Shown: in pieces, positions 1 to 10,880 of the stretch | How positions within the stretch are numbered: position 1 is the first letter of the stretch | Layout: the number at the start of each line of letters is the position of its first letter | Source of the DNA: Dendrobium chrysotoxum | Lineage: Eukaryota > Streptophyta > Magnoliopsida > Asparagales > Orchidaceae | Length of the DNA: 64,000 nucleotides | NCBI GenBank assembly: GCA_019925795.1 | Contig: CM034314.1 | Coordinates: 98,823,264-98,887,263, forward strand | Direction of reading: 5' to 3' | Notes under the pieces: generated by a model | Databases searched by the model: none | Told to the model about the DNA's origin: nothing | What the model saw: the letters and a program-made list of their open reading frames with translations, nothing else | Program-made: the position numbers and the translations under genes

Positions 1-779
1 CTTTCTAATCAAGCATTTTCAAAGCTACCTCTACTTTTCTAAAGATAGGCAAAATCTCTTTCTAATTTAATCTGCCACTAGAGCTACTCCAACCTTTTCA
101 TGTATGTACTCATTTCATATTCTGTCTCTAAAAGCTAAGAAATTATTATGTGCGGATGTCGAACGCAGCTCTACATCTTGAGACCAATCAAAATGAGCCA
201 CTTCAGCAATACCGAGCGCGGTACCAAGCCACGGTACCGAGCAATACCGAGCCACAGTACCGACGTGACTCATTCTGGTTGGTCTCCGGACAGCATTCGG
301 AATCCGCACAGAATAATTTCTCCTAAAAGCCACTCATCCATCTGACCATCCTCATCTCTACAACACTTAACTTAATTTTACACTTCTCTTTTAATGACCA
401 ATATTCTACTCCATAGAGCATTGCAGGACTCGCTACTATAATATAGAATTTTCCTTTAAGTTTAAGGGGAACTTTTCTGTCACACAATAGGCCCGATGCT
501 TTCCTTCACTTCAACCATCCAAGTTGAATTCTACTAATATTCTCATCTATTTCACCATCACTTTGATAGACCCGAGATATCTAAAACATGTGCTTTTTTA
601 ATGACTTGATTACCCAAAGTTACAATCCTTCACTAGATTTATTGCTACAAAATTATATTATGCATTCGATTTTAAATCCACTCAATTGAAAACATTCAAG
701 CTCTAAAGTTGACCGCCATAATTCAAGTTTTCCTTGCAACTCTCTCTTTAGTCTTATCAACATGAAAGATATCATCGTT
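1..779 (-). mobile_element. RTE-clade LINE fragment (R1), cut by the window edge and split by a MITE
   Basis: Read on the minus strand this resembles the reverse-transcriptase part of the RTE LINE at 28.5-29.1 kb and the truncated copy at 53.4-54.3 kb; for example the stretch around 340-500 matches the segment just downstream of the FADD box. It is heavily decayed, has no long reading frame, continues beyond the left window edge and fades out near 780. A MITE at 136-322 interrupts it. It is a dead relic. Confidence 0.8.
136..322. mobile_element. MITE M1, hAT-like, 187 bp
   Basis: Inserted in the LINE relic R1. Imperfect terminal inverted repeats are visible: GAAATTATTATGTGCGGAT near the left end pairs with GAAATTATTCTGTGCGGAT read from the right end. 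The 8-bp sequence CTAAAAGC flanks both sides (128-135 and 323-330), which is the target-duplication length of hAT elements. The interior repeats GGTACCGAGC-like words. No protein is encoded. A second member (M2) lies at 35711-35887. Confidence 0.85.
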
Positions 780-1692
780 GAAGAGTCTCGTAATGAAAGA
801 TATGTAATTTATATTCATAAATTCAAAACACTTTTATTAAAATATTATATCAAATATTTTTACTGTTTTATTTAGTTATAGAATCTCCAAAAATATCATT
901 TTTATTTCAGTAGAAAAATTATTCCAATTAATATAAACAGTAGTTGTTTGTTGCAAGTAAATCATACTTTCTCGTGGGTTCGACATTTTACTCTATTACT
1001 TTATTATTTGATTCGGCGTGTATACTTGCGTATATTAAGTGGGGGTTGTTATTATTTATATCAAAGAAAACCTAAGTATTGTTTAGGGTGATAGAGCCCG
1101 AGATTTTTGTACAATTCAAAAGTTCACTCTACAACCCTCATAATGGCGTATCACATCGAAATCTCTTTTTTGTTTTTTCAATTATTTTTAAAAAATAATT
1201 TAAATAACAACAAAATATGTTGATTTTTTTTCTAAATATATTATTTTTTGATAGTTGGTGTTATTATTTCATGTATTTGGCAAAAAAAAAAAAAACATAA
1301 TCCCATTATTTTGATTTCTTTCGCCTTGAAAAATCTTAAAATTCATATTAAATAGCTTATCAGATAGAAAATTTGGAATTTTAAAAGACCTAAAGATCTA
1401 TTTGGGACAATTTTTTTTATTGTTTTGCTTTTCAAATCACTATAATATATACATCTATTTAGCTATTGTTATCTCGTTGTTTTTCAAAAAATTTTATGAT
1501 GAAAAATCAGTACCTAATTTTTAATATATATATATATATAACATTCATAGTGACTTTCAAAAAATATTATTTCACTAGAATAATTCAATTATTTTTAAAA
1601 ATAACTTTTAACACCTCAAATCGAGCCTAAACAAGTTATTGAAGGGAGATTGATTGTTGCTATTCAATTGTATATCTAATATCATCTCCTAA
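780..1692. other. AT-rich intergenic DNA, no gene seen
   Basis: There is no reading frame of note. The stretch holds homopolymers, a (TA)n run near 1524-1542, and around 1388-1510 a segment starting CCTAAAGATCTATTTGGGAC that resembles one starting near 2240. The pair may be remnants of one small repeat family. Confidence 0.5.
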
Positions 1693-1827
1693 AACATAGC
1701 TCAACTTAGTTTTTGGTTGAGAGCTTTGACTATTAATCAAGAGGTTATTGGGTTCGAGTCTCACATATATAATGCATGCGTGAATTTGTCGTAATTGATC
1801 TAAATGTCTCAAAATAAAAAAAATCCA
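1693..1827 (+). mobile_element. tRNA-derived SINE-like element, 135 bp
   Basis: The left part carries an A-box-like word (TAGCTCAACTTAG) and, about 45 bp on, a B box matching the consensus (GGTTCGAGTC), as in the internal RNA polymerase III promoter of tRNA-derived SINEs. The unit ends in an A-rich tract. A 9-bp direct repeat ATCTCCTAA flanks it (1684-1692 and 1828-1836), consistent with LINE-assisted insertion. It codes for nothing. It is too diverged to be a working tRNA gene. Confidence 0.7.
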
Positions 1828-2467
1828 ATCTCCTAACATTTATGTCATGTTTATCCGCTTAGCTTTTGATGTACACATGTTGCTATATCTTTTGGCTTTA
1901 CTAATTTAATCTGTAACTGTTAATGGCTAATTCAATTGGCCTCTAGCCTCAATTTTCTCAAACAAAATAAATTATTTTTATCAATATAATTATTTATTTT
2001 TTCAGCTATTAAATATTTAAATATTAAGTTATATTTATTTAATTTTTTCTACACAGCATGCACTAAGGAGAAGCTTAGCTAAGCATTTAGCTGAAAAATA
2101 AAATTATGTTGATTATCTTTCTATTTATTTTTTCACTTTTTTTCATTAATTTTTTATTATGATCATAAAGAATATTCAAACTCATATTTATAAAAATAAT
2201 AATAATACTAAGAAATAGACAGCTTGATATGTGTTTTCTTAAGATCTAATTAGGACAATTTTCTGGCTGTTTTATTTTCCATACAATAATTATAATTTCA
2301 TTTTACTATCACTTTCTCACTATTTTTTAAAACTTTTTGTGGTAAAATACTGTTTTTGATAACTAAAGTAGTTAAATTATTTTTTTCACAGTAACTTTAC
2401 AAATAGCAGATTTTTGTAAGTTCCATTTCCGTATTTGTTCGCTATTGGATTAATCCAGCCATCAACG

Positions 2468-2604
2468 TTTAGGTTCCTTTGGACAACTACTTTATTATTT
2501 TTTAAAACAATTTTTTAATATAAAAAATTTTAATTCAAAAAATTTTTATGTAAAAAACTGCTTTAGAAATTAATAAAAAAGTTGTCAAAAAATGAACTCT
2601 TAAA
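2468..2604. mobile_element. MITE T1 (family T, foldback)
   Basis: Imperfect palindrome of about 137 bp. The left end reads TTTAGGTTCCTTTGGACAAC and the right end, reverse-complemented, reads similarly through GACAAC and the following T-rich stretch. Family T has further copies at 34407-34541, 49724-49834 and 63793-63908. No coding capacity. Confidence 0.65.
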
Positions 2605-3059
2605 TAACTAAATGGAGATTAGTTTCCCATTAGTAATTGGAGAATTTGTCAGTTTGAGTAGCAAAATTTTTGCCGTAATTTCCGGCGTAAAATGGCCCTA
2701 TTTCTGTTGTTTCCCTCGTTCCTTCACCATTTCACTTGAAACACATGTTTGGAACTTCATTTTCACACGAAACGCAGCTGTAGCCCGCCCCTTAGTCCCG
2801 ATCGTCGCCATTCGTTGTTCTCGGACAAATTCGAGTTTCTTTTCTCAGACTCATTCCTCGTTCGAATCCTCCATTGCTGGTCACATGCATTCATTCATTG
2901 CTGGTCTTAGTCTAGCCTTAGTTCACTTGATGTAAGCAGATTTATTTTCCAATGTTTTTTTCTTGAATATAAGAGCTGCAGAAATACATTATATTATGAT
3001 ACTCATTGGCAATGTCTCCAATGAAAGCAAGAAACTTGATTCGTTATCAAAAATCGTCT
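2605..3059 (+). other. Unassigned segment with a 107-codon open frame
   Basis: A frame runs 2612-2935 but resembles no family I recognise, and it ends just before LTR-X copy X1. Base composition is less AT-rich than the sequence to the left. It could be a decayed exon or chance; no splice or promoter context supports a gene. Confidence 0.3.
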
Positions 3060-3490
3060 TGATCAAGCACGAATCTCAATGCAAATATGAGATTGAGGCT
3101 TCCAAAATAAAAATGGGAATGTCTAATCTCCAACTTCAGCAAGCTTATAGTCAAATTAAACATCTCAAGGAGACGAACCCAAAAACAACAAATTTGATTC
3201 AATCCGAGCCCAAATGAGCCCAAGTCAAGAGTCCAAAGCATATTTCGAGGGTTCAAAGCATTAATTGAATAACCAAATGATCGTCAAATATGACATAATT
3301 ATAGTCGAATCGAGCGGCTCGACAAGATGAATCCAACGAGCATAAGATCGTCTGATCTGACATAATTTGGGCACTAAAATGCTTGATAAATGCTCCACAA
3401 TTAATGGGATCAATATGAGCCGTCCATTGAAACACTCCCAACGTGCCCTCGATCTTCTCTATATTTACGAGGCATGCCACTTTCAAAAAA

Positions 3491-3500
3491 CTATAAATAG
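3491..3500 (+). promoter_or_regulatory. TATA box of LTR-X copy X1
   Basis: CTATAAATAG, preceded by the U3-like stretch and followed about 30 bp on by the start of the transcribed leader. Equivalent words (ATTATAAATAGACCCC in sense) exist in the antisense copy X2 near 11360, so the motif is conserved in the family. Confidence 0.6.
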
Positions 3501-3559
3501 GCCCCATTCTTCACATGAAATGGGGAGGAAAGAAGGAGAAATTTTGGGGAGTTCTCTTG

Positions 3560-4873
3560 CCACCGACCACTGCCAGAGTTCTTCCCGACCACTGCCGGAC
3601 TTCCGTTTCGTTCGTCGACCACCGCCATACTTCCACGTGTTCGTCAACCACCGCCGGACTTTCACCCATTCCTTGACCACTGCCAGAGTTCTTCCCGACC
3701 ACCGCTGGACTTCCACCTGTTCGTTGATCACCACAACACTTTCAACCGTTAGTCGACCATCGCCACAGTTCTTCCAGACCATCGCCAGACTTCCACCTAT
3801 TTGTTGATCACTGCCAGACTTCTACCCGTTCGTCGACCACCACCATTTGAGTTCTTCCCAACCACCGCCTGTTCGCCGACCACCACCATTGGAGTTCTTC
3901 CCAACCGCCGTCGGATTTTTTCTTGGCCGTCGCCGGAGTTCTTCTGGACCAACGCCGGACTTTCGCCCATTCATCGGTTGCCGCCATATCTCTTCCTAAC
4001 CACCGACAGTCGACTAATTTTCATTCGTTCTACGATTTTATCCAAAACTCTTCCTAGATGCTATCAATGTCGTATCTCCTCCTAAATACTGTCACCAACT
4101 AACTTCGGTCTCTATGACCACCATTGCCCAACTACAATTCTTCTGACCTCCATCGCCCGTCATTTATGGTCTCTCTGACCATTTGTGTTAGACTTTGGCC
4201 TCTATGAGCACCGTCGCCCATCAACTATGGTCCTTCTGACCACCATCGTCTGACTACGGTCTTTCTGACCTCTATCGTCGACCATGTATGGTCCTTCCAA
4301 CTACCGTCGTCTTACTACAGTCTTTCCGACCTCCGTCGTCTGCCAACTATGATCCTTCTGACCACCACAGTCCTTCTAACCACTATCACTTGACTACAGT
4401 CTTTCTAACCTCCGTCGTCTGCCAACTATGATCCTCCCGACCTCCGTCGTCTGCCGACTACGATCTTTCCAACCACCATCACCAACTATAGTCCTTCCGA
4501 CCACCTTCGCCCAACTACTATCCTTCTGACCATCATCGCCTGACTACAGTCTTTCTGACCTCTGTCATCTGCCAGCTACGATCCTCCCGACCTCCGTCGC
4601 CCACCGACTATGGTCTTTCCAACCACCATCGCCAACTACAATCCTGCTGACCTCCGTTGCCCATCGACTATGGTCCTTCCGACCACTATCACCTGACTAC
4701 AGTTCTTCTGACCACCATCGCCTAACTATGATCTTTTCGACCCCCATCGCCCGACTACGGTCCTTCTGACCACCGTCATTCGACTACGGTCCTCCCGACC
4801 TTCATCGCCCACTGATTACAGTCCTTCCAACCACCATCGCCAACTATGGTCCTTCTGACCGCCATCGCCCGCC
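3560..4873 (+). repeat. Degenerate ~29-bp minisatellite inside LTR-X
   Basis: Many imperfect units built on GACCACCGCCGGACTTCCAC, shifting after about 4090 to a related form built on GACCACCATCGCCTGACTAC and GGTCCTTCT. Units are roughly 22-32 bp. The array resumes after the inserted S1 at 6525-6690. Related arrays of other lengths occur in X2, X3b and X5. Open frames across it are low-complexity by-products. Confidence 0.8.
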
Positions 4874-6524
4874 TGAAAGTACGATATGCGCCAAGAGTTC
4901 TAATATATAATGATTTTTCAAATTTTTTACAATAATAACTTAACTAGTCAAATACAGAAGCTAATGATTTATAAACAATTACAAAGATGGAGATTATATT
5001 CTGATTATCACAACAAAGATATTAATCTTAGATTTTCATCAAGCAGTTATAATAGAAAATAAAATGCATGAAAATAAAGTGCGAAAGTAAAAATTAGAAT
5101 GAGCACATCAGATTTATAGTGGTTCGGTCAAACCATGACCTACATCCACTCCCCGGAGTCCTCCTCTCTGGGTATTGCACTATCACTATAGTGTCTCTCT
5201 TTTAGCCCCCACAGCTAGGCGGAGAAGCCCTTACAAACTCTCTTCCACCAACCCGGTGCGGCAGAGGACCGTACTCCTTTCACAGGCAGAGAACCTTGAC
5301 TTCTTTTCACCCTCCTGATGAGGTAGAGGACATGAACTCCTTTTCACCTTCTGGTGAGGCAAAGAACCTGGAATCACTTTCACCTTTCCCGGTGCGGCGG
5401 AGTAGCCGAGTCTTTTGACACCAAAAAGGTCTTCTTCTTCCCAAAGCTTCCCTCAAGACAAACCTTGACTCTTGGAGGAACTCAAGTGCAAGTTCGCTGG
5501 AGCAACCATGTGAAAACCCCCTCTCACACTCCCTTGAAGCCCACAAGGATCTTCTCCCTCTCTTACAAACGCCACCCTTTCTCTCCCTAGCCCAAAGCTC
5601 TCTCTTCAAGTTTTCTTTAGAAGAAACAACTCCATGAATGCTCAAAAGACTCATACAAAGTCTTATGAGAAAGCTTAAATAGAGGGCTTTAAAAAACCCT
5701 AAAAATTTAATTCATCCGTCAAAGATCGTATAGTACGATCGTAGGATCGTCCTGTACGATGTGCAGAGCTTGACCTGTTAGTACTGTACGATCGCAATAT
5801 CGTACAGTATTATTAGTTCAATTAAAGTGTAGTTCATCCAGGATAAATCATGGGATGACCAAATTCATCTCTGTTGATCGAACAATACAATCCAGTTCGT
5901 ACAGTATGATCCAGTTCGTACAGTACGATCCAAATATCAAAAAATACACAGATTCGATCGACTAGTCACTGGATTAAATTAGACAATATTTTAAACGTCA
6001 TATAGTACGATTAGGTTCGTACAGTACGAATAGAACAACTTTCAAATTTAAATTTTTGCCTAATTTAATGAACGACGGGGTTTCTAATTATAACAAATTA
6101 TTTAGTACGATGTAGTATTCGTACTATACGATTAGTTATATTTCAAAATTATTTTCTTAGAAAAATAAAATATTTTAATTAATTTATATAAAACCAGATT
6201 GTATAGTACGATGTACAGAAAAATTAAAATATTTTACATTAAATTTTCTCCCCTTGTGTGTGTGTACACGGTCACCAGGATAACATTCACCCTTATCGAA
6301 CTTGACTCAAAATATTAAAAATAAATAAATGAAAATTAAAGACTCTTTCAACATAACCTATTCTATCCAAACTTGAGCCCTGAATCTTCAAAGAACGGTG
6401 TTTGTTGTACCTAAAATATTAGTCAGCACACAAATAGAAATACACTATATATATTAGGAGAAATTATGAGGCATTAATAATTGTTATCATCAAAATTATA
6501 ATCTCGGGAGCCCGAGTTGCAATA
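4874..6524. mobile_element. Solo-LTR-like insertion S1 within X1, 1651 bp
   Basis: Interrupts the X1 minisatellite cleanly: the 5-bp word CCGCC lies at 4869-4873 and again at 6525-6529, and the array continues on the far side. The unit starts TGAAAGTACG. Its middle (about 5100-5640) reads GTGGTTCGGTCAAACC followed by repeated 'cggtg-cggcagagg' blocks, a layout often seen in plant LTRs. From 5720 to 6240 it is studded with CGTACAGTACGATC-like palindromic words. No retrotransposon protein is present. Its right end (..GCAATA) is not a canonical CA. Confidence 0.6.
5725..6235. repeat. Dispersed CGTACAGTACGAT-type palindromic motif cluster
   Basis: About ten copies or part-copies of a short near-palindrome (TAGTACGAT, CGTACAGTACGATC, CGTACTATACGAT) are scattered over ~500 bp at irregular spacing. 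They lie in the 3' half of S1 in otherwise AT-rich sequence. Irregular spacing argues against simple tandem slippage. Function unknown. Confidence 0.7.
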
Positions 6525-7018
6525 CCGCCGACTATGGTCCTTTCGATCACCATCGCCTGACTATGGTCCTTCTGACCACCATTGTCTAACTACAGTTCTT
6601 TCGACCACCATTGCTTGACTACTATCTTTTTGACCTCCATCACCCGATTATGGTCCTTCTAATCTACATCGCTCGTCGACTATGGTCCTGAGGACCAAAC
6701 GAACATATCAACATTGATTATTCCAACTCCCACCATATAATGCACTCTATATGATGTATATTTGCTACATTGAGCTAAGTCCTTCCTTCTAAAGAAGAAC
6801 CTATTTTGTAATCAATTGCAAAGACTAGTGGATTCATTCAAACTGGGATAAACCCCTTAGTTTTTATCCTTTTCAGGGGTTTCCACATAAAAATTATGGT
6901 GCCTCCTATGAACGCTATAACCATACTCTCTCATCTATTTGTGTGCTGGATCTTCGTACAAAGCTGAGATGCTTAACTATATCACTCTCTACCGCTATAA
7001 ATATTCTAGGATGCAACA

Positions 7019-7432
7019 AAACTAATAGCATTTTTTGATCTTGTTTCATGTAGAACTTTTACATTCCAAAATACTGTGATAGGCTGTTATAATGGAATAA
7101 AAAATATTACAGATATAATAGACAAGTTAAACATAGAAAAATCAAAGAAAGTATTAATGTTTCAGGATAATGAAAATATACCCAATATGTGGCTACCAAA
7201 GATATACGAATAAAGAAAGAAGTCTGCATATCAAAGAAAATTTTGAAGTAATTCTATAAAAAGGTGGTTTGAACAAATATGAGATCAACTAGGAAAGTTT
7301 TGTGTAAAAATTAAGTATGTATCACAATGAGAATGACCATATAATGAATGAAATAATCAACATGAACAATCACCAAATGTATCTTTGGAAAAAGTTCAAT
7401 AGCAAGAAACTTTTTTGGTAGAGAAATATAAA
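7019..7432. other. Spacer between two inverted LTR-X copies, nothing recognised
   Basis: A-rich sequence with no gene-like frame. It forms the loop between the 3' part of X1 (6690-6980) and the corresponding inverted part of X5 (7440-7735). Confidence 0.5.
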
Positions 7433-8585
7433 ATTTAACGTCTTAGCTTTGTATAAAGATCCAACACACAAGTATATAAAAAGAGAGGGTGCAGTACTTA
7501 TAAGAGACACCAAGATTTTACGTAAAAAATCCTGAAAAGGGGAAACACCATGGGGCCTAACCCAGTTTGAATGAATCCACTAGTATTTACAGTTGATTAC
7601 AAATGAGGCCCTTTATTAGAGAGAAGGCCTTGGCTTGATGTAACAAATATACATCATATAGAATGCATTACATAGTGGAAATTAGAAGAATCAGTATTGA
7701 TATGTTTGTTTAGTCTGCAGGACCATAATAGGCAGGCAATAGAGATCAGAAAGATTGTATTTGTGTGACGGTGGTCAGAAGGATCATAGTCGGCGGGCAA
7801 CGGAGGTCAGAAGGATCGTTATCTGGCGATGAAGGTCTGAAGGACCGTAGTTGATGGGCAACCGAGGTCGGAAGGAAGATAGTCGAAGGGTGCCGGAGGT
7901 CAGAAAGACCATAGTCTGGCGATAGAGGTCGAAAAGACTGCTGTCTAGCGATGGAGGTCAGAAGGACCGTAGTCGACATGTGACGGAGTTCAAGAAGACA
8001 GTTGTCTGACGACGGGATCGAAAGGACCATATTCTAATGACGGAGGTCAGAAGGACTGTAGTCGGCATGCGATAGTAGACAAAAAAACTATTGTCTGGTG
8101 ATGGAGGTTGGAAGGACCGTAGTCTGATGATGTAGGTTAGAAGGATCGTAGTCGGCAAGCGGCAGTGTTCAAAAAGACCATTATTTAGCAATGGAGGTCA
8201 AAAGGACCGTAGTCGGTGGGTGATAATGGTCAGAAAGATCATTGTCTGGTGACGAAGGTTGAAGGACCGTAGTTGGCAAGCGATAGTGGTCTGAAAGACC
8301 ATTGTCTAGTGATGGAGGTTGGAAGGATCGTAGCCGGTGGTCGGGCAGAAGTCCAGTGTCAGTTGGTTGTCGGGTGGAAGTCTAACGTTAGTCGACGGCT
8401 GGGTGGAAGTCCGGCGTTAGTCGCGGCCGGGTGGAAGTCTGGCATCAGTTGGCGGTCAGGTGGAAGTCTGGCATCCATCGATGGCTCAGTGGAAGTATGG
8501 CGTCTGTTGGTGGCCTGGAGGAAGTCTGACGACAGTTGGCAGCCGGGCGGAACTTCTATGTTAGGTGGCGGCCGGATTTAATGTT
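7433..8585 (-). mobile_element. LTR-X copy X5, partial and inverted relative to X1
   Basis: The segment 7440-7735 is the reverse complement of the tail of X1 with moderate divergence, for example the shared GTGGATTCATTCAAACTGGG read in sense. It is followed by about 850 bp of the family minisatellite in reverse orientation (GTCGGCGGTCGG-type units), ending near 8580. The U3/TATA part and the extreme tail are missing, so this is a fragment. Confidence 0.7.
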
Positions 8586-9694
8586 CATTTGTATATCACT
8601 TTTATTTTCCCAATAAATTTCATAGAGAGGTTCAGAGTTTATTAATGATATTCCAGAATATTTCATAAATTTAATTCATTAAAATATTAACTTATAAAAT
8701 ACAATAATTATAATGCACATGTCCCGATATTTCCTTATAGCTTTACTTCCTCTTATGTCTCTACTTACCTCCCACACAAGCATATAGCATGTGGAGCTAA
8801 ATTCCTCGCACATCTGTATCAGATAGATAAGACCACAAGAATAATTATAGTATTACTTAACCTCTCACATACTTTCAACAAATGGGGGCCATAATTTCTC
8901 CCACATCTGCATCAAGCAGATGAGGCCAGAAGAGTACATTTAAGGCTCTATAACATAACAAAGAGTGTATTTTTCCTACCTCTTAGAATAGAATATCTCC
9001 AATCCCATGTAATGTAGAATGCAAATCAAATGCAACAGTACTTGTTACAATATCCAACAAGTGCATGATTGCTAGTGGAAGCCATATTACTTGTAAAAGA
9101 AATTCTCATTGAACTTTCTCTTTTTAATTTCTAACTTCAAATGGACATTCATATAAAAATTTCAAGACTTTTGTATAACTATTCTACATATCAGAAAGCT
9201 TTGATTCAATAATATATTAAAAAAAACTATGCAATAAAAATTAACTGTTGAAAACTTAATTTTATATAGCCAAAATATTCATAATAAGGAGTATAATAAC
9301 ATATTAAAAATCACACCATGAAAATTTCATGAAATCTGAGAAAAAATATATTTTTATTAATATCCTTTTATAAAAAAATGAATTGAAACACAAACAACTA
9401 GAATAAATTAAGTCTTATGCAATACTTAAAGATTGAATTGAAACACAAACAACTGGAATAAATTCTTTTTGCAATTATTGTTGGGAGTTTAATGTATGCT
9501 CAGATTTGTACCATATTTTTCCTGCATAATTTTCTGAATAATCCAGGACTTTATCATTAGAATGTTGCAAAGAAAATTTTTCAATCTACAAGGAACAAAA
9601 GAACAAATGCTCAATTATAAGAGATCTGATCTCCTTGAGGTGGTAGGATATTTAAATTTAGATTTTGCTGGATACATGAATACAAAAAAAAAAT
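8586..9694. other. AT-rich intergenic DNA, no gene seen
   Basis: No recognisable coding or repeat structure. Local direct repetition occurs at about 9361-9465, where a phrase with GAATTGAAACACAAACAACT occurs twice about 60 bp apart. Confidence 0.5.
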
Positions 9695-9707
9695 CCATAT
9701 TTGACTA

Positions 9708-9883
9708 TTTGCTCCTTTTTGCTAGACGAGCAATCTCTTAGACGAGTGTGAAGCAGTCAATCATTGATGCATCCAATATGGAAGTTGAGTTTGTGACACG
9801 CTTTGAATTTTATCATGGATGCAGCAATGACCGACTCCCTCACACTCATCCAAGAGATCACTCATCTAGCTAAAAGGAGCAAA
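9708..9883 (-). ncRNA. Candidate microRNA-precursor-like hairpin
   Basis: Positions 9708-9775 and 9816-9883 are complementary over 68 nt around a 40-nt loop. Eleven pairs differ from perfect complementarity. Eight of these are transitions, and all eight become G-U pairs if the minus strand is transcribed, leaving three true mismatches. A randomly decaying inverted repeat would spread wobbles over both strands. Outside the 68 nt the stem weakens and the wobble direction becomes mixed. Size, loop and stem fit a plant MIR precursor. I do not match the arms to any miRNA family I know. It could instead be a small MITE. Confidence 0.45.
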
Positions 9884-10880
9884 TAGCTAGATGTGAATTT
9901 ATTGGTCAAAAGTGAGATAATTCATCAAAATATTTATAGACCATTTGATGAAATAACTTGTTGGGATTCTTGAGAAAGAAAGCTCTTCTTGAATGTAGAA
10001 GAAGAGAGGGAGAGAGCTCACTATTCAAGGAGAAGAAAACATAACAAAGATTTTATTTCTCAACCTTAGAGAGTTATCGTCTATTACAGACTCTTGTAAT
10101 TATTTATAGACACTAATGAATACAAGGCTAAAAAAATAACTAAAAGAAAGTACACCTATAACTAACACGAAATTGGACCAAATACTAACATAACTAACTC
10201 AAAAATTATTGACCATCTTTCTCCCCCATAAATGGTATTATTTTTCCAATTTTCTCAAATTCTTTGAGCAAATTTCAAAGGAGATCATCATGAATTAATA
10301 TATATTACTTTCAAATTAATGTTTGTTGAAAATCATCATGTTCAAAAAATTAAATTTCATTTTCTAGAAATATTTTTTCATGTATTTAAAAATCCTTACA
10401 AATCTTTCTAAGATATTATCTCAATATGAATTATATATTTATATTATTCAAAAGCATTAAATTTTTTTTTTTTTGTGTACTATTAGAACTTTACTTGAAA
10501 ATCCACCTTTAACGTTTGGTTCGCAATTATGAACGATCCATTATCCAACGGAGTAATAATTCGAACACTGAATATATTTTCTATAAAATGTGAACTTACC
10601 TTTCATACTCTGTAATGAAATATAATGCAATTAACAGGAAATCAAGGATTTTTATATTTGTATGAATCCTTTCCTAATTTCGAATACACTTGTCTGATAA
10701 TTGTATTTTTTGAAAATAAAAAAAAAAAATACAAACCTCCTCACATAAAAATATCAAGAATGTAAAATATTCAGTCAAAATATTAAGAATATTTTTAAAA
10801 ATATCATATTTTATCTTGACAATTATAATTATAATTTTTTTTGTAGTAAACAATATTTTCTTTTTTTAGATAATATTTTT
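9884..10880. other. AT-rich intergenic DNA, possible LTR relic near 9959-10260
   Basis: No gene. From 9959 the sequence TGTTGGGATTCTTGAG leads into a GA-rich stretch and a CTTAGAGAGTTATCG block resembling copia-type LTR ends, but neither a far terminus nor a target duplication was found. The rest is AT-rich. Confidence 0.3.

Larger units (their letters stand above)
3060..7018 (+). mobile_element. LTR-X copy X1, long terminal repeat with internal minisatellite
   Basis: Begins TGATCAAGCACG and ends TGCAACA, the TG..CA form of an LTR. The first ~430 bp align with the antisense copies X2 (11803 down to about 11330) and X4 (31126 down). A TATA-type promoter at 3491-3500 sits at the expected U3/R border. 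Downstream is a degenerate tandem array, then a conserved tail shared with X2, X3, X4 and X5. A 1651-bp unit (S1) splits the array, so the LTR proper is about 2.3 kb. No gag or pol and no clear target duplication were found, so this looks like an old solo LTR. Confidence 0.75.

Noticed and set aside
1693..1827. A functional tRNA gene
   Set aside because: Only A- and B-box-like words are present; no full cloverleaf or acceptor stem can be drawn.
3560..8581. Repeat arrays as a CRISPR or a coding repeat protein
   Set aside because: Units are degenerate and contiguous without unique spacers, in a plant nuclear context; open frames across them (such as 3367-3807 and 8273-8581) are low-complexity and differ between copies.
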